This document shows, in pieces, positions 24,625 through 33,626 of a DNA stretch of 64,000 nucleotides (positions are counted from its first letter, which is position 1; every line of letters starts with the position of its first letter). This DNA comes from Pseudomonadota bacterium. Lineage in GTDB: Bacteria > Pseudomonadota > Alphaproteobacteria > RF32 > CAG-239. The notes beneath the pieces were generated by a model. It saw only the letters and a list, made by a program, of their open reading frames with translations, was not told where the DNA came from and ran no database searches. The position numbers and the translations under genes were made by a program. The DNA lies in contig JAHALQ010000003.1 in NCBI GenBank assembly GCA_018362935.1, positions 62,001-126,000 on the forward strand. The letters are read 5' to 3'.

Positions 24625-26349
24625 TTATTTCAGGCTTGGCCACTGCCCGGAAGCAATCTGCTCCAAGCTCGGATTATCCAGCCCGAAACGCATGTTATAA
24701 ATCCAGTAGTTGGCCATGACGCGCTCAATATAAATCCGCGTCTGCGCGGAGGGAATAACCTCGATAAACAGCAGCGCATCATTCTGATAACGCGCGGATT
24801 TCTGCCATTTGACCAAATTTCCTGGCCCGGCGTTATAGGCTGTTACCATATAAAACAAGTTACCGTCCACAAACGGCTTGTCCAGAAGATAACTGATATA
24901 TTGCTGGCCGAGTTTAAGGTTATAATCTGTTTTAAACAGCCTGGTCTTGTCGCTTTTAATACGGATGTCTTTGGTGATGTGATAAGCCGTGTTCGGCATC
25001 AGCTGCATCAGGCCGCGCGCACCGGCACCGCTGACCGCGTCGGCATTAAACGCCGACTCCTGGCGTATCAGCCCCAATACAAGCGATTTATCGACTTTCC
25101 AGCCGTGCACCGGAAGCCACGCCGGCAGCGGATAGGCCGCGTTGTCATAACTCTGGTTGCGCTCCAGATTTTTGTTCTGGTTGGCCACATAAATCGCCAG
25201 AGAATGCATATTATACTGGTCGGCGATAAAAATAACCGCTTCTTTCTGTTTTTCGTTCATGGTCGGATAACCGAAACGCAGTTCCTGCTCTGCCAGCTTG
25301 GGCTGCTTGGCATGTATCAGCAGAACGGCGCGGCGGATATACGGCGAGCCGAGCAGCTCATAAATATAATCATAATTGTTAAAATCGTTGAAGTAAGCAA
25401 TTGAGTTCCAATTATATTCTAGTGTGCGCCCGAGCTTCTGCGCCGCCAAAATGCCGTAAAACGTATGCTTGAATTTGACGGCGGTTTCGAGCATCTGCCT
25501 GGCTTTTTTCTTGTTGCCGATTTTATCATACGCGCGGTAGGCCCAATATCCGCCGGCGGAAACCAACCATTCGTCGGAATTCTTTGATTTGCCGAGGCGT
25601 TCAAAATACAAAGCGGCATTCTTATAATTTTTCATCCGCCACGAAGCTAAACCCGCAACCCACGCCGCCGTTCCGGAATTATGCCTTTTGGATGCTTTGA
25701 CAGCCCACTCATAAGCCAGGCGGTCATAATTATCGACCAAATATTTCAACGCCAGCGTTGCAGCCATATCATCCCACACCTCATTGGGCGCGGAATTGCG
25801 AAAACGTTTGTTTTCAAGAACGGCGCGCGCCGGACGGGTCTTGCCGCGGTTGATATAATCTCGGAACCGGCCGCGCTGCCTGTTTACAAAAACGCTGTTT
25901 TCATCAGCAGCCTGCGTACCGTTATCCAGAAAAACCGGTTTTTTCAGTTTTTCCGGATCTGACGCCTTGCGGGAGGCCAGCTGATATATTCTTTTTGCCT
26001 GAGGATAGGAATTGTAGTTTTCCAGCCAGTCCGACAATTCGGCGGCAGATGACTTATATTTGGGATGCAGATACTTTTCAGCGAGAACCGCCCCTAATAA
26101 AATATGATTTTCCAGTTTTTTCTGCAGCTTGTCCAGCTCTTCAAAATCCGCCTGTTCCAAAGCGCGGAACATTTTTTTGTAAATTGTCACGTCACGGTCG
26201 CTGACCAGCAGATAACCGATAATTTTTTCATACGACTGCGGATTAATGACCGGCTGGACATTTGACCGGGAATAACTTTCCCGATGATAAAGAAAGGCTA
26301 AGCAAAAAGTAATCAGCGTCAGAAGATGTCGAACCGATACCCTGCTCAT
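24625..26349 (-). CDS. Soluble lytic murein transglycosylase
   Basis: 574 residues. Signal peptide (LLTLITFCLAFLYH region), then a long alpha-superhelical region as in Slt70, and a C-terminal SLT catalytic domain: VLGLIRQESAFNADAVSGAG with the catalytic glutamate in RQES, GLMQLMPNT, and MVTAYNAGPGN. It cleaves the MurNAc-GlcNAc bond with formation of 1,6-anhydro ends. The ATG overlaps the stop of the upstream gene (ATGA), so translation is coupled to the paralogous Ig-like pair. Localisation is periplasmic. Confidence 0.92.
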   Translation of the reverse strand: MSRVSVRHLLTLITFCLAFLYHRESYSRSNVQPVINPQSYEKIIGYLLVSDRDVTIYKKMFRALEQADFEELDKLQKKLENHILLGAVLAEKYLHPKYKSSAAELSDWLENYNSYPQAKRIYQLASRKASDPEKLKKPVFLDNGTQAADENSVFVNRQRGRFRDYINRGKTRPARAVLENKRFRNSAPNEVWDDMAATLALKYLVDNYDRLAYEWAVKASKRHNSGTAAWVAGLASWRMKNYKNAALYFERLGKSKNSDEWLVSAGGYWAYRAYDKIGNKKKARQMLETAVKFKHTFYGILAAQKLGRTLEYNWNSIAYFNDFNNYDYIYELLGSPYIRRAVLLIHAKQPKLAEQELRFGYPTMNEKQKEAVIFIADQYNMHSLAIYVANQNKNLERNQSYDNAAYPLPAWLPVHGWKVDKSLVLGLIRQESAFNADAVSGAGARGLMQLMPNTAYHITKDIRIKSDKTRLFKTDYNLKLGQQYISYLLDKPFVDGNLFYMVTAYNAGPGNLVKWQKSARYQNDALLFIEVIPSAQTRIYIERVMANYWIYNMRFGLDNPSLEQIASGQWPSLK

Positions 26350-27044
26350 TTGGCGTCAGACAACCAAATAATTTTGTCGGCACACTGCGCGGAACTCAAA
26401 CCCTTGACCCGGCAGCGGTTAACAATGATATTTGGCATTTTATCCATTGTATAGCAACCGTCTCCCATAAGGGTATAATTATAAGCCGTCGGAGTATTGG
26501 GCAGGACGTTTGAAAAAGACAAAACCGTAGTCATTCCCGGCCAGACAAGCTTGGTATCCAGGCTGACAAGCTTACGATCGAGATTGGTCAGAATAACAAA
26601 ACGCATGCTGCAAGTCACCATATTGCCCATCGAACGGGAAATGCCGAAATTATCCATATACATAAATATATTGGAATTCATCCGGGTTTTTCCCTCGTCA
26701 TCCGTTTCCAGAATGGCGACGCTGCCGCGGGGCGATTTGTCTTCCGTCGGCATCAGCAGTTTTTCGGTTCCGCCGCCCGGCATAAAAATGTTTTCACGCT
26801 CACGCAGAATTTTGTTTTTTTCATCTTCCAGCGCTTTGGCAACATCTTCGGTCGTTTTCAGCTCATTTTGCGGCTCAGACGGAGCAGCCGTTTTTTCCTG
26901 AGCCTTGTTTTCTTCCAGCAACAGCCCGAACGCTTCGGCGCTGCTGCTTTTCTGCGGCTCCGTGCCGCCGAAAGTCTGCGCCTGCACAACTGTGCCGGAA
27001 AACAAAAAGAGCAACAAACTAAGTGCTAAAGGCTTCAGTTTCAT
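26346..27044 (-). CDS. Periplasmic Ig-like protein, paralogue of the upstream gene
   Basis: 232 residues with a signal peptide (LALSLLLFLFSGTVVQAQ). A charged linker of about 90 residues (EDEKNKILRERENIF) precedes a C-terminal domain of about 110 residues (VTCSMRFVILTNLDRKLVS, LVWPGM, GDGCYTMDKMPN, NRCRV). The domain aligns by eye with the protein encoded just upstream: C, then an N-x-[DT], then SL-x-LVW, then a late C-[FY] and C pair. The fold is probably immunoglobulin-like. The stop overlaps the start of the transglycosylase gene. The function is unknown; a role in murein remodelling is suggested only by context. Confidence 0.65.
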   Translation of the reverse strand: MKLKPLALSLLLFLFSGTVVQAQTFGGTEPQKSSSAEAFGLLLEENKAQEKTAAPSEPQNELKTTEDVAKALEDEKNKILRERENIFMPGGGTEKLLMPTEDKSPRGSVAILETDDEGKTRMNSNIFMYMDNFGISRSMGNMVTCSMRFVILTNLDRKLVSLDTKLVWPGMTTVLSFSNVLPNTPTAYNYTLMGDGCYTMDKMPNIIVNRCRVKGLSSAQCADKIIWLSDAK

Positions 27045-27065
27045 GGCTTAACCTTTCCTGATTGG

Positions 27066-27776
27066 CTACTCCGTTGTCCCGTCAAGGGTTTTATTGATGG
27101 CGTCCACCTGTTTCAGCGCATCCTGATAAGCGTTGGTCAAGGCGTCTTTTTTGGTTTGCAAAAGCGTATCTTCCTGAGCAATCTGTTCGGCAACCGAAAT
27201 CGCCTGAAAATCATTGTAATATTCGGGCGATGCCGGAGACACATAGGTAAACAGCCCTTCACAGCTGCTCTGGGCAGCAACAGGCAGTTTAGACTTCTTA
27301 TCGCCGGAGGAATTGCCGCAGTTAAGGACATCAACTTCCATATCATTGAGGAGCAGGAAGCAGCGATCGGTATTGACCTTTGATTTCAGCGTAACCTGCT
27401 GATATGATTTGAGCGGGGGAAGACGAAGCTTCAGCACGATACTTTTGCTGGAATAGCTGGCCGTATTGTATCTCGGAACATTTCTGCGGTTGGCACGCTG
27501 CGCTTCCTTGGCGCTGCGCTCTTCCTGAGTGATGGCCTCACCGATGACTTCGTCAGTCCAAACCAGATTCAACGAGGCATTTTTAATCTCGTTGGCGGTA
27601 CGGTTATAAAATGTCGCCCCGATGTCACAGGCCACAACGTTGCCGTCCGCGTTTTTTACCGGTACGATGTCATGAATCTTAAACAGCACGGTATCTTCAG
27701 CGGCAGACGCGTTTCCGGCAAAGGAAGCCAGTCCGTATCCCAAGGCGCATAATAACAGTTTGTTTGCTTTCGTCAT
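27066..27776 (-). CDS. Periplasmic Ig-like protein with C-terminal coiled coil
   Basis: 236 residues with a signal peptide (LLLCALGYGLASFAGNASA). An Ig-like domain (VACDIGATFYNRTANEIKNA, SLNLVWTDEV, RCFLLLNDMEVDVLNCG) is followed by a helical C-terminus (AEQIAQEDTLLQTKKDAL) with coiled-coil spacing. Its core domain is paralogous to that of the next gene, 21 bp downstream, so the pair probably arose by tandem duplication. First gene of a three-gene unit ending in the transglycosylase. I recognise no named family. Confidence 0.65.
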   Translation of the reverse strand: MTKANKLLLCALGYGLASFAGNASAAEDTVLFKIHDIVPVKNADGNVVACDIGATFYNRTANEIKNASLNLVWTDEVIGEAITQEERSAKEAQRANRRNVPRYNTASYSSKSIVLKLRLPPLKSYQQVTLKSKVNTDRCFLLLNDMEVDVLNCGNSSGDKKSKLPVAAQSSCEGLFTYVSPASPEYYNDFQAISVAEQIAQEDTLLQTKKDALTNAYQDALKQVDAINKTLDGTTE

Positions 27777-27869
27777 CTTTTTTCCCTTAAATTTTGCAAA
27801 ATTTCAGTTTTCTCGAATAATACTTATTGTATAAATTAGCACCAAATAGTAAAGTTTTTAATAACGTTG

Positions 27870-28655
27870 TTAACTGTTTTCCTCATTTATCCGCGCCCTC
27901 AGCCGCAGCAAATCCGACCATGACTTGGCCTTTTGCCCCGGCGTGCGCAGAAGATAGGCCGGATGAAAACTCGCCAGCACCGCGGCTTTCCTGCCGTTTG
28001 ATTTTTGATATTCAAACCATTTGCCGCGCATTTTGGAAATTGTATCCGCCGTATCCAGCACCGAATTGGCCGCACTGGCGCCAAGGATAAAGATATAGTC
28101 AGGATCGACCAAATCAATCTGGCGTTTCAAAAACGGCAGGCATACCGCGACTTCCGAATCCAGCGGCGTGCGGTTCCCCGGCGGCCGCCAGGGCAGAATA
28201 TTGCATATATAAGCGTCTTGACGGCTCAGACCGGCAGCTGACATCATTTTATCAAGCAAATGCCCGCTGCGGCCGACAAAAGGGATGCCGACGCGGTCTT
28301 CGTCCGCGCCGGGAGCCTCGCCGATAAACACAACGCGCGCCTGCGGATTGCCATCGCCGAAAACGGTATGAGCCGCCGTCATTTTGAGCGCGCAGCCTTC
28401 AAAATTTTCGACGGCTTGCTTCAATTCTTCCAGTGTGGTAATTTTTTCGCAGATTTCGCGCGCGCTCTGACAAGCCGAACTAACGGCCTGCGCCAGATTG
28501 GTCGTCGCCTGGCGGACGCCCGGCCCGATAACCGGAACAGGAGCATTCACGGCGGCCGGGGGCGGCGCAAACGGCGTATCGCCGCAGGTTTCATCTACGC
28601 CGGCGCAAAGATACCACTCCAAAATCTGGTCTAATGTCAGGTTTTCTGCTTCCAT
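27870..28655 (-). CDS. Family 4 uracil-DNA glycosylase
   Basis: 261 residues. Motif GEAPGADEDRVGIPFVGRSG (motif 1) and the C-terminal HPAYLLRTPG are as in family 4 (iron-sulfur) uracil-DNA glycosylases; cysteines available for a cluster lie in EGCALK, ICNILPWRPPGNRTP and VCLPFL. The N-terminal 60 residues are less conserved and proline-rich, usual in alphaproteobacterial members. The enzyme removes uracil from DNA for base-excision repair. It is divergent from the TPR lipoprotein gene. Confidence 0.92.
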   Translation of the reverse strand: MEAENLTLDQILEWYLCAGVDETCGDTPFAPPPAAVNAPVPVIGPGVRQATTNLAQAVSSACQSAREICEKITTLEELKQAVENFEGCALKMTAAHTVFGDGNPQARVVFIGEAPGADEDRVGIPFVGRSGHLLDKMMSAAGLSRQDAYICNILPWRPPGNRTPLDSEVAVCLPFLKRQIDLVDPDYIFILGASAANSVLDTADTISKMRGKWFEYQKSNGRKAAVLASFHPAYLLRTPGQKAKSWSDLLRLRARINEENS

Positions 28656-28804
28656 AACATCAAAATTAGACGAATTATGTTATTTTGCAAGCCAAAACAT
28701 TTATTTACACAAATTTTGTGATATATTTAGAATGGCTATTGTATGATTAAAAAAAACGGATATGATATAGGGAGTTAAAAGAGATTTTAGGATTATCGCT
28801 GGTC

Positions 28805-30625
28805 ATGGCACGTTACATTTTTTTGGTTATTATATTAGGCTCAATCGGAATCTTCGGTTCCTGCGCCAAGCCGGGGCATACGCCGCCCGAGCTTGTGCAA
28901 ACGCCTGCCGTCAGTAAAACCGGGCTTGCGCAGGGAAAATCCTACGGCGCTTATCTGGCCGGAAGGGTCGCGCATCTGCGCCGCGATTTTGACAAAGCCT
29001 CAGATTATTACATCCAGAGCCTTAAAACGGACCCGGGCAATAAAGAACTGATTTCCAAACTGTATCTTATTCTGGTTTCGCAGGGTCGGATTGACGAAGC
29101 TGCCGACTATGCCAAACAAGTCGTCAACAACGGAAAGTCGGACAATTTTGCCAATACGGTTATTGCCGTCAGACAAATGCACAAAGGCGAGTATGCCCAA
29201 AGCAATAAAACGTTGGATAAGTTTGACAACGTGGCTTACCGCGACTTTATCGCGCCGCTGCTAAAAGCATGGAACTATGCCGGCCTCAACAAGCCCGAAG
29301 AGGCTCTCAAACAGCTGTCTTCCCTCAAAAAAGAACCCGGATTCAAAAGCATATACCATTTTCATGCCGGCATGATTAACGACTATTTCGGACGCAACCG
29401 GGAAGCGCAGCAGCACTATGAAAACATTATTAAAGACGAAGACATGGAAATGTCTTTGCGTTCGCTGCAGGTTATCAGCAACTTCTATCTGCGCACCGAG
29501 CAAAAAGACAAGGCGCTCGGCATCGTCAACGGCGTCAGCAATGAAAAAACAACCGCCGAAATTTTGCGTTCTTTCATCAACGATGTCCGTACCGCCGACC
29601 CCAAAACCACCCGGCCGATTATCACCAATCCCAATATCGGCGCGGCCGAAGCATTGTTCAGCATTGCCGCGACTTTCCGCTATGACGAAGTGCTGGATGT
29701 CGCTCATATGTTTATAAGCCTTGCGGTATATGAAAACCCGCATTATGACCTTGCCAAACTCCTCCTTGCCAATATTCTGGAAGACCGGGCCATGTATGCG
29801 GACGCCAACAAAATATACGACAGCATTGAGGAAAGCTCGCACACTTATTACGCCGCCCAGCTCAAAATGGCAAACAATCTGATTAAGCAAAACGACTATG
29901 ACGGAGCGGAACTGCTGCTCAAATCTCTGGCGCTGGATTATGACAACGCGCAAATATATTTGGATCTCGGCGACATTCTGCGGATGAAAAACCGCCCGCA
30001 GGAAGCTATCAAATATTATGAGCGCGCCATTGACAAGACAGAAGACAAAGACAGCCTGTGGGTGCTTTATTATGCCTTGGGCGTGTCGTATGACCAAAAT
30101 AAACAATGGAAAAAAGCCGAAAAATCCCTTAAAAAATCGCTGACGCTCAGCAATGACCATTATCTGGTGTTAAACTATCTCGGATACAGCTGGATACGGC
30201 AGGGCGAAAACGTTGACGATGCATTCGCAATGATTGTCAAAGCTTATAATCAGGCTCCTGACGACCCGAATATTAATGACAGCGTCGGCTGGGCTCTTTA
30301 TAACATGGGGTACTACGCAATGGCGGTTCCGTATCTGGAAAAAGCAGCGGAATTCAGCCCGACCAACGCCGTTATCAGCGACCATCTCGGCGATGTCTAC
30401 TGGTTCGCGCGGCGCAAAAACGAGGCCCGTTTCCAGTGGCAGCATGCACTGACGCTCAAAGACGACACCGGCGAACTGGATTCCGACAAAATCCACGACA
30501 AGCTTGAAAAAGGGCTGAGTGCGGAACCCAACCTTGTTTACAATAAAGAGTTAATCGAGCAGCAGATACGCTCTCTTTCCGCCGAACAGCGCCAAACCGT
30601 TTTGAACAATATCAGCAAACGGTAA
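28805..30625 (+). CDS. TPR-repeat lipoprotein
   Basis: 606 residues. The N-terminus (ILGSIGIFGSCAKPG) carries a lipobox ending at cysteine 20, so it should be lipid-anchored to the envelope. The rest is built of about a dozen TPR-like helical pairs, for example RRDFDKASDYYIQSLKTDP, KNRPQEAIKYYERAIDK and KKAEKSLKKSLTLSNDH. Proteins of this design are common in alphaproteobacteria and probably scaffold envelope complexes; no specific partner can be named. The start at 28805 has AGGA 12 bases upstream. It ends in a strong terminator shared with clpX. Confidence 0.8.
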   Translation: MARYIFLVIILGSIGIFGSCAKPGHTPPELVQTPAVSKTGLAQGKSYGAYLAGRVAHLRRDFDKASDYYIQSLKTDPGNKELISKLYLILVSQGRIDEAADYAKQVVNNGKSDNFANTVIAVRQMHKGEYAQSNKTLDKFDNVAYRDFIAPLLKAWNYAGLNKPEEALKQLSSLKKEPGFKSIYHFHAGMINDYFGRNREAQQHYENIIKDEDMEMSLRSLQVISNFYLRTEQKDKALGIVNGVSNEKTTAEILRSFINDVRTADPKTTRPIITNPNIGAAEALFSIAATFRYDEVLDVAHMFISLAVYENPHYDLAKLLLANILEDRAMYADANKIYDSIEESSHTYYAAQLKMANNLIKQNDYDGAELLLKSLALDYDNAQIYLDLGDILRMKNRPQEAIKYYERAIDKTEDKDSLWVLYYALGVSYDQNKQWKKAEKSLKKSLTLSNDHYLVLNYLGYSWIRQGENVDDAFAMIVKAYNQAPDDPNINDSVGWALYNMGYYAMAVPYLEKAAEFSPTNAVISDHLGDVYWFARRKNEARFQWQHALTLKDDTGELDSDKIHDKLEKGLSAEPNLVYNKELIEQQIRSLSAEQRQTVLNNISKR

Positions 30626-30667
30626 TTGGCAATTTACCGCCCCCATTTATTTTTCAGAAGAGATATT

Positions 30668-30696
30668 AAAAAACCCCTCTTCCGAGGGGCTTTTTT
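30668..30696. terminator. Bidirectional intrinsic terminator
   Basis: AACCCCTC/GAGGGGCTT-type arms around TTCC, flanked by A6 and T6, between the TPR gene and clpX. Confidence 0.85.
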
Positions 30697-30697
30697 G

Positions 30698-31954
30698 TTA
30701 CGATGCTTTTTTGGTTTCTTTCTTACAGATAAACCGCGGTTCTTTCTTTTCATTGATAACCTTATCATCAATGACGATTTCGGTTACGTCTTTTTTATCC
30801 GGCACGTCATACATCAGTTCCAGCAGATTATCTTCCATAATGGCGCGCAGGCCGCGGGCGCCGGTTTTGCGTTCGATTGCCTTTCGGGCTATGGCTTTGA
30901 GAGCGTCATCCGTGAACGTCAGTTTGACGCCTTCCATTTCAAACATGGCAATATATTGTTTAACCAAAGCATTTTTCGGCTCGGTCAGTACGCGTACCAA
31001 CGCTTCTTCATCCAAATCGCCCAAAGTCGCGATAATCGGCAGACGGCCGACAAATTCCGGAATTAAACCGTATTTGAGCAAATCTTCCGGCTGGACGTCT
31101 TTGATAATTTCGCCGATGCCGCGTTCTTCCTTTGAAGCTACTTTGGCGCCGAAACCGATTGAAGTGTCTTTGCCGCGGCGGCTGACAATTTTTTCAAGCC
31201 CGGCAAAAGCACCGCCGCAGATGAACAGAATATTGGTGGTGTCAACATGCAAAAATTCCTGCTGCGGATGCTTGCGCCCGCCCTGAGGCGGGACATTGGC
31301 AACCGTACCCTCAATTATCTTGAGCAATGCCTGCTGCACGCCCTCGCCCGATACGTCGCGCGTAATGGAAGGGCCGTCGGTTTTGCGCGTAATCTTATCA
31401 ATTTCATCAATATAAACAATGCCGCGCTGGGCTTTGTCAATATCGTAATTGGCGTTCTGCACCAGCTTGAGAATGATGTTTTCGACATCCTCGCCGACAT
31501 AGCCGGCTTCGGTCAAAGTGGTAGCGTCGGCAATGGCAAAAGGAACGTCCAGAATCTTTGCCAAGGTCTGTGCCAGCAGGGTTTTGCCGCTGCCGGTCGA
31601 GCCGATAAGAATGACGTTGGATTTGGCAATTTCGACATCCTTGTTATTTTTGCTGGAATTGAGGCGTTTGTAATGGTTATACACGGCCACCGACAATACT
31701 TTTTTGGCGTAGTCCTGCCCAATGACGTATTGGTCAAGGAATTCCTTGATTTTCGACGGCGACGGCAGAGCTTCTCCGGTTACGCCGGAATTGCGCATTT
31801 CCTCAGCCATTTCGTCGGCCACAATGTTAATACAAACTTCAATACATTCGTCGCAGATATAAACCCCGCGCCCGGCAATCAGTTTTTTGACTTCGTTCTG
31901 ACTCTTGCCGCAAAACGAACAGTGCAATTCTTCGTTGGAGTTATTATCACTCAT
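30698..31954 (-). CDS. clpX: ATP-dependent protease ATP-binding subunit ClpX
   Basis: 418 residues. The N-terminal zinc-binding domain has LHCSFCGKS and VYICDECIEVC. The AAA+ core has Walker A GSTGSGKT, LIGSTGSGKTLLAQTLA, Walker B IVYIDEIDKI, and pore-loop and sensor regions as in ClpX; C-terminal RKTGARGLRAIME is conserved. It unfolds tagged proteins and threads them into ClpP. It follows clpP by nine bases in the same operon. In alphaproteobacteria ClpXP degrades CtrA, which is encoded elsewhere in this window. Confidence 0.97.
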   Translation of the reverse strand: MSDNNSNEELHCSFCGKSQNEVKKLIAGRGVYICDECIEVCINIVADEMAEEMRNSGVTGEALPSPSKIKEFLDQYVIGQDYAKKVLSVAVYNHYKRLNSSKNNKDVEIAKSNVILIGSTGSGKTLLAQTLAKILDVPFAIADATTLTEAGYVGEDVENIILKLVQNANYDIDKAQRGIVYIDEIDKITRKTDGPSITRDVSGEGVQQALLKIIEGTVANVPPQGGRKHPQQEFLHVDTTNILFICGGAFAGLEKIVSRRGKDTSIGFGAKVASKEERGIGEIIKDVQPEDLLKYGLIPEFVGRLPIIATLGDLDEEALVRVLTEPKNALVKQYIAMFEMEGVKLTFTDDALKAIARKAIERKTGARGLRAIMEDNLLELMYDVPDKKDVTEIVIDDKVINEKKEPRFICKKETKKAS

Positions 31955-31963
31955 GGCTTTTTC

Positions 31964-32596
31964 CTATTTGAGAATTTCTTCACGGTTGGTAACAATATGG
32001 TCAATCAGGCCGAACTTTTTGGCATCTTCGGGAGTCATAAAATTATCGCGCTCCATGGCTTTTTCAATGACCGACAATTTCTGCCCGGTTCTCTCGGAAT
32101 AAATTTTATTAAGGCGTTTTTTCATATCCAGAATCAGCTTGGTACGGATTTCCATATCGGTCGCCTGCCCCTGAAAACCGCCTGAAGGCTGGTGAATCAT
32201 AATCTGCGAATTCGGCAGCGCAAAACGTTTGCCTTTGGCGCCGGCGGTCAGAAGCAGCGACCCCATGGAACAAGCCTGGCCGATACACATGGTATTGACG
32301 TCGCAGCTGATATAATTCATGGTATCAAACATGGCCATACCCGCCGTAACCGAACCGCCCGGAGAGTTAATATAGAGGAAAATATCCTTTTTGGGGTCTT
32401 CTGATTCCAAAAACAACAGCTGGGCGCAGACCAAAGACGAAATATCATCATTCACCTCGCCGGTCAGGAAAATAATCCGCTCTTTCAGCAGGCGCGAATA
32501 GATATCGTAAGAACGCTCGCCTTTGGAGGTTTGTTCAATCACCATCGGCACCAGACTACTGTCAGTAATCACAGAATTATGGGCATACATCAGCAT
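31964..32596 (-). CDS. clpP: ATP-dependent Clp protease proteolytic subunit
   Basis: 210 residues. Catalytic triad visible as S110 (GQACSMGSLLL), H135 (QIMIHQPSGG) and D184 (MERDNFM), with the oxyanion strand INSPGGSVTAG. It forms the tetradecameric proteolytic chamber served by ClpX. An alternative start is two codons later. In many proteobacteria tig lies directly upstream; here tig is about 5 kb away, separated by two glycan clusters. Confidence 0.97.
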   Translation of the reverse strand: MLMYAHNSVITDSSLVPMVIEQTSKGERSYDIYSRLLKERIIFLTGEVNDDISSLVCAQLLFLESEDPKKDIFLYINSPGGSVTAGMAMFDTMNYISCDVNTMCIGQACSMGSLLLTAGAKGKRFALPNSQIMIHQPSGGFQGQATDMEIRTKLILDMKKRLNKIYSERTGQKLSVIEKAMERDNFMTPEDAKKFGLIDHIVTNREEILK

Positions 32597-32671
32597 TTCC
32601 TCTTCATAAAAAACCTAATTTTGCGGTTAAGATAACACAACTTATTTGATAAATCATTAACAATTTGGCGA

Positions 32672-33619
32672 TTATTTTTCAAAACCGATTTTGTCTTCGA
32701 CAATAAAAAGCGGGCGTTTTTTGACCTCAACGAAGATTTTGGCCAGATATTCGCCGATAATACCCAGCGACACCAACTGCACGCCGCTGAAAACCGTGAT
32801 AATCGTTACCAGCGAAGCCCAGCCGACAATGGTGCCGCGCACCGACCAGCGGTAGACGACAAAGCCCAAGAAAATCAAACTCAGAAAACAGATAAAAAAG
32901 CCCAGAAACGTTACCAGGCGTAGCGGCACGATGGAAAAATTGGACACGCCGTTCCACGCCAGCGCAATCATCTTTTTGAGCGGATATTTGGTTTCTCCGG
33001 CCTGGCGCGCCGTGCGGTCATAATAAACCTGCGCCGACTTAAAGCCGAGCAGCGGCACAATGGCGCGCAAAAACAAATTGCGCTCGGGAAACTGCTTGAG
33101 CGTTTCCACCGCGCGTTTGGTCATCATGCGGAAATCAGCATGATTATATATAATATTGACGCCGAGAAGCCTGAGCAGGCGGTAATATAACGCGGCGCTG
33201 GTACGCTTGAAAAAGCTGTCAGTCTGCCGGGAATCCCGCACGCCGTAAACAATGTCGCAGCCTTCTTCTATTTTCTCAAACATTTGCGGGATGCAATCCG
33301 GATTATCCTGCAAGTCTGCGTCTATCGTTACATAGACATCGGCGCAGGTGTCATACATGCCGGCGAGAATCGCGCCCTGATGCCCAAAGTTTTTGGAAAG
33401 GTTTAAGGCGCAGAACAACTTGTCTTTGGCACAGGTTTTGCGGATAATATCCCATGTTTTATCCCTGCTGCCGTCGTTGACAAAACAGATTTTGCTGTCC
33501 GGCGCAATTTTTCCGGCCTTAATCATGCCGCCGAGCAAAGACTTCATTTTTTTGACGGTCTGCGGCAAAATTTCCTCTTCATTGTAACAAGGCAGAATAA
33601 TCACAAGCTTTTTCAACAT
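32672..33619 (-). CDS. Polyprenyl-phosphate sugar transferase (GT2, GtrB/DPM type)
   Basis: 315 residues. GT-A core VIILPCYNEEEILPQTV, FVNDGSRDKTWDII, and IDADLQDNPDCIPQM with the DxD motif; then two C-terminal membrane helices (LVTFLGFFICFLSLIFLGFVVY and IITVFSGVQLVSLGIIGEYLAKIF). This matches transferases that load a sugar onto undecaprenyl phosphate at the inner membrane. A GtrA flippase-like gene lies nearby (37067), which fits a Gtr-type modification pathway together with the polytopic protein at 35367. The sugar is unknown. Confidence 0.88.
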   Translation of the reverse strand: MLKKLVIILPCYNEEEILPQTVKKMKSLLGGMIKAGKIAPDSKICFVNDGSRDKTWDIIRKTCAKDKLFCALNLSKNFGHQGAILAGMYDTCADVYVTIDADLQDNPDCIPQMFEKIEEGCDIVYGVRDSRQTDSFFKRTSAALYYRLLRLLGVNIIYNHADFRMMTKRAVETLKQFPERNLFLRAIVPLLGFKSAQVYYDRTARQAGETKYPLKKMIALAWNGVSNFSIVPLRLVTFLGFFICFLSLIFLGFVVYRWSVRGTIVGWASLVTIITVFSGVQLVSLGIIGEYLAKIFVEVKKRPLFIVEDKIGFEK

Positions 33620-33626
33620 TTTTCTC

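Noticed and set aside
29261..30160. Minus-strand frame of 299 codons inside the TPR gene
   Set aside because: Antisense shadow; hydrophobic-looking composition is produced by the complementary TPR codons.
31247..32185. Plus-strand frame of 312 codons across clpX and clpP
   Set aside because: Antisense shadow of two certain genes, without homology features.
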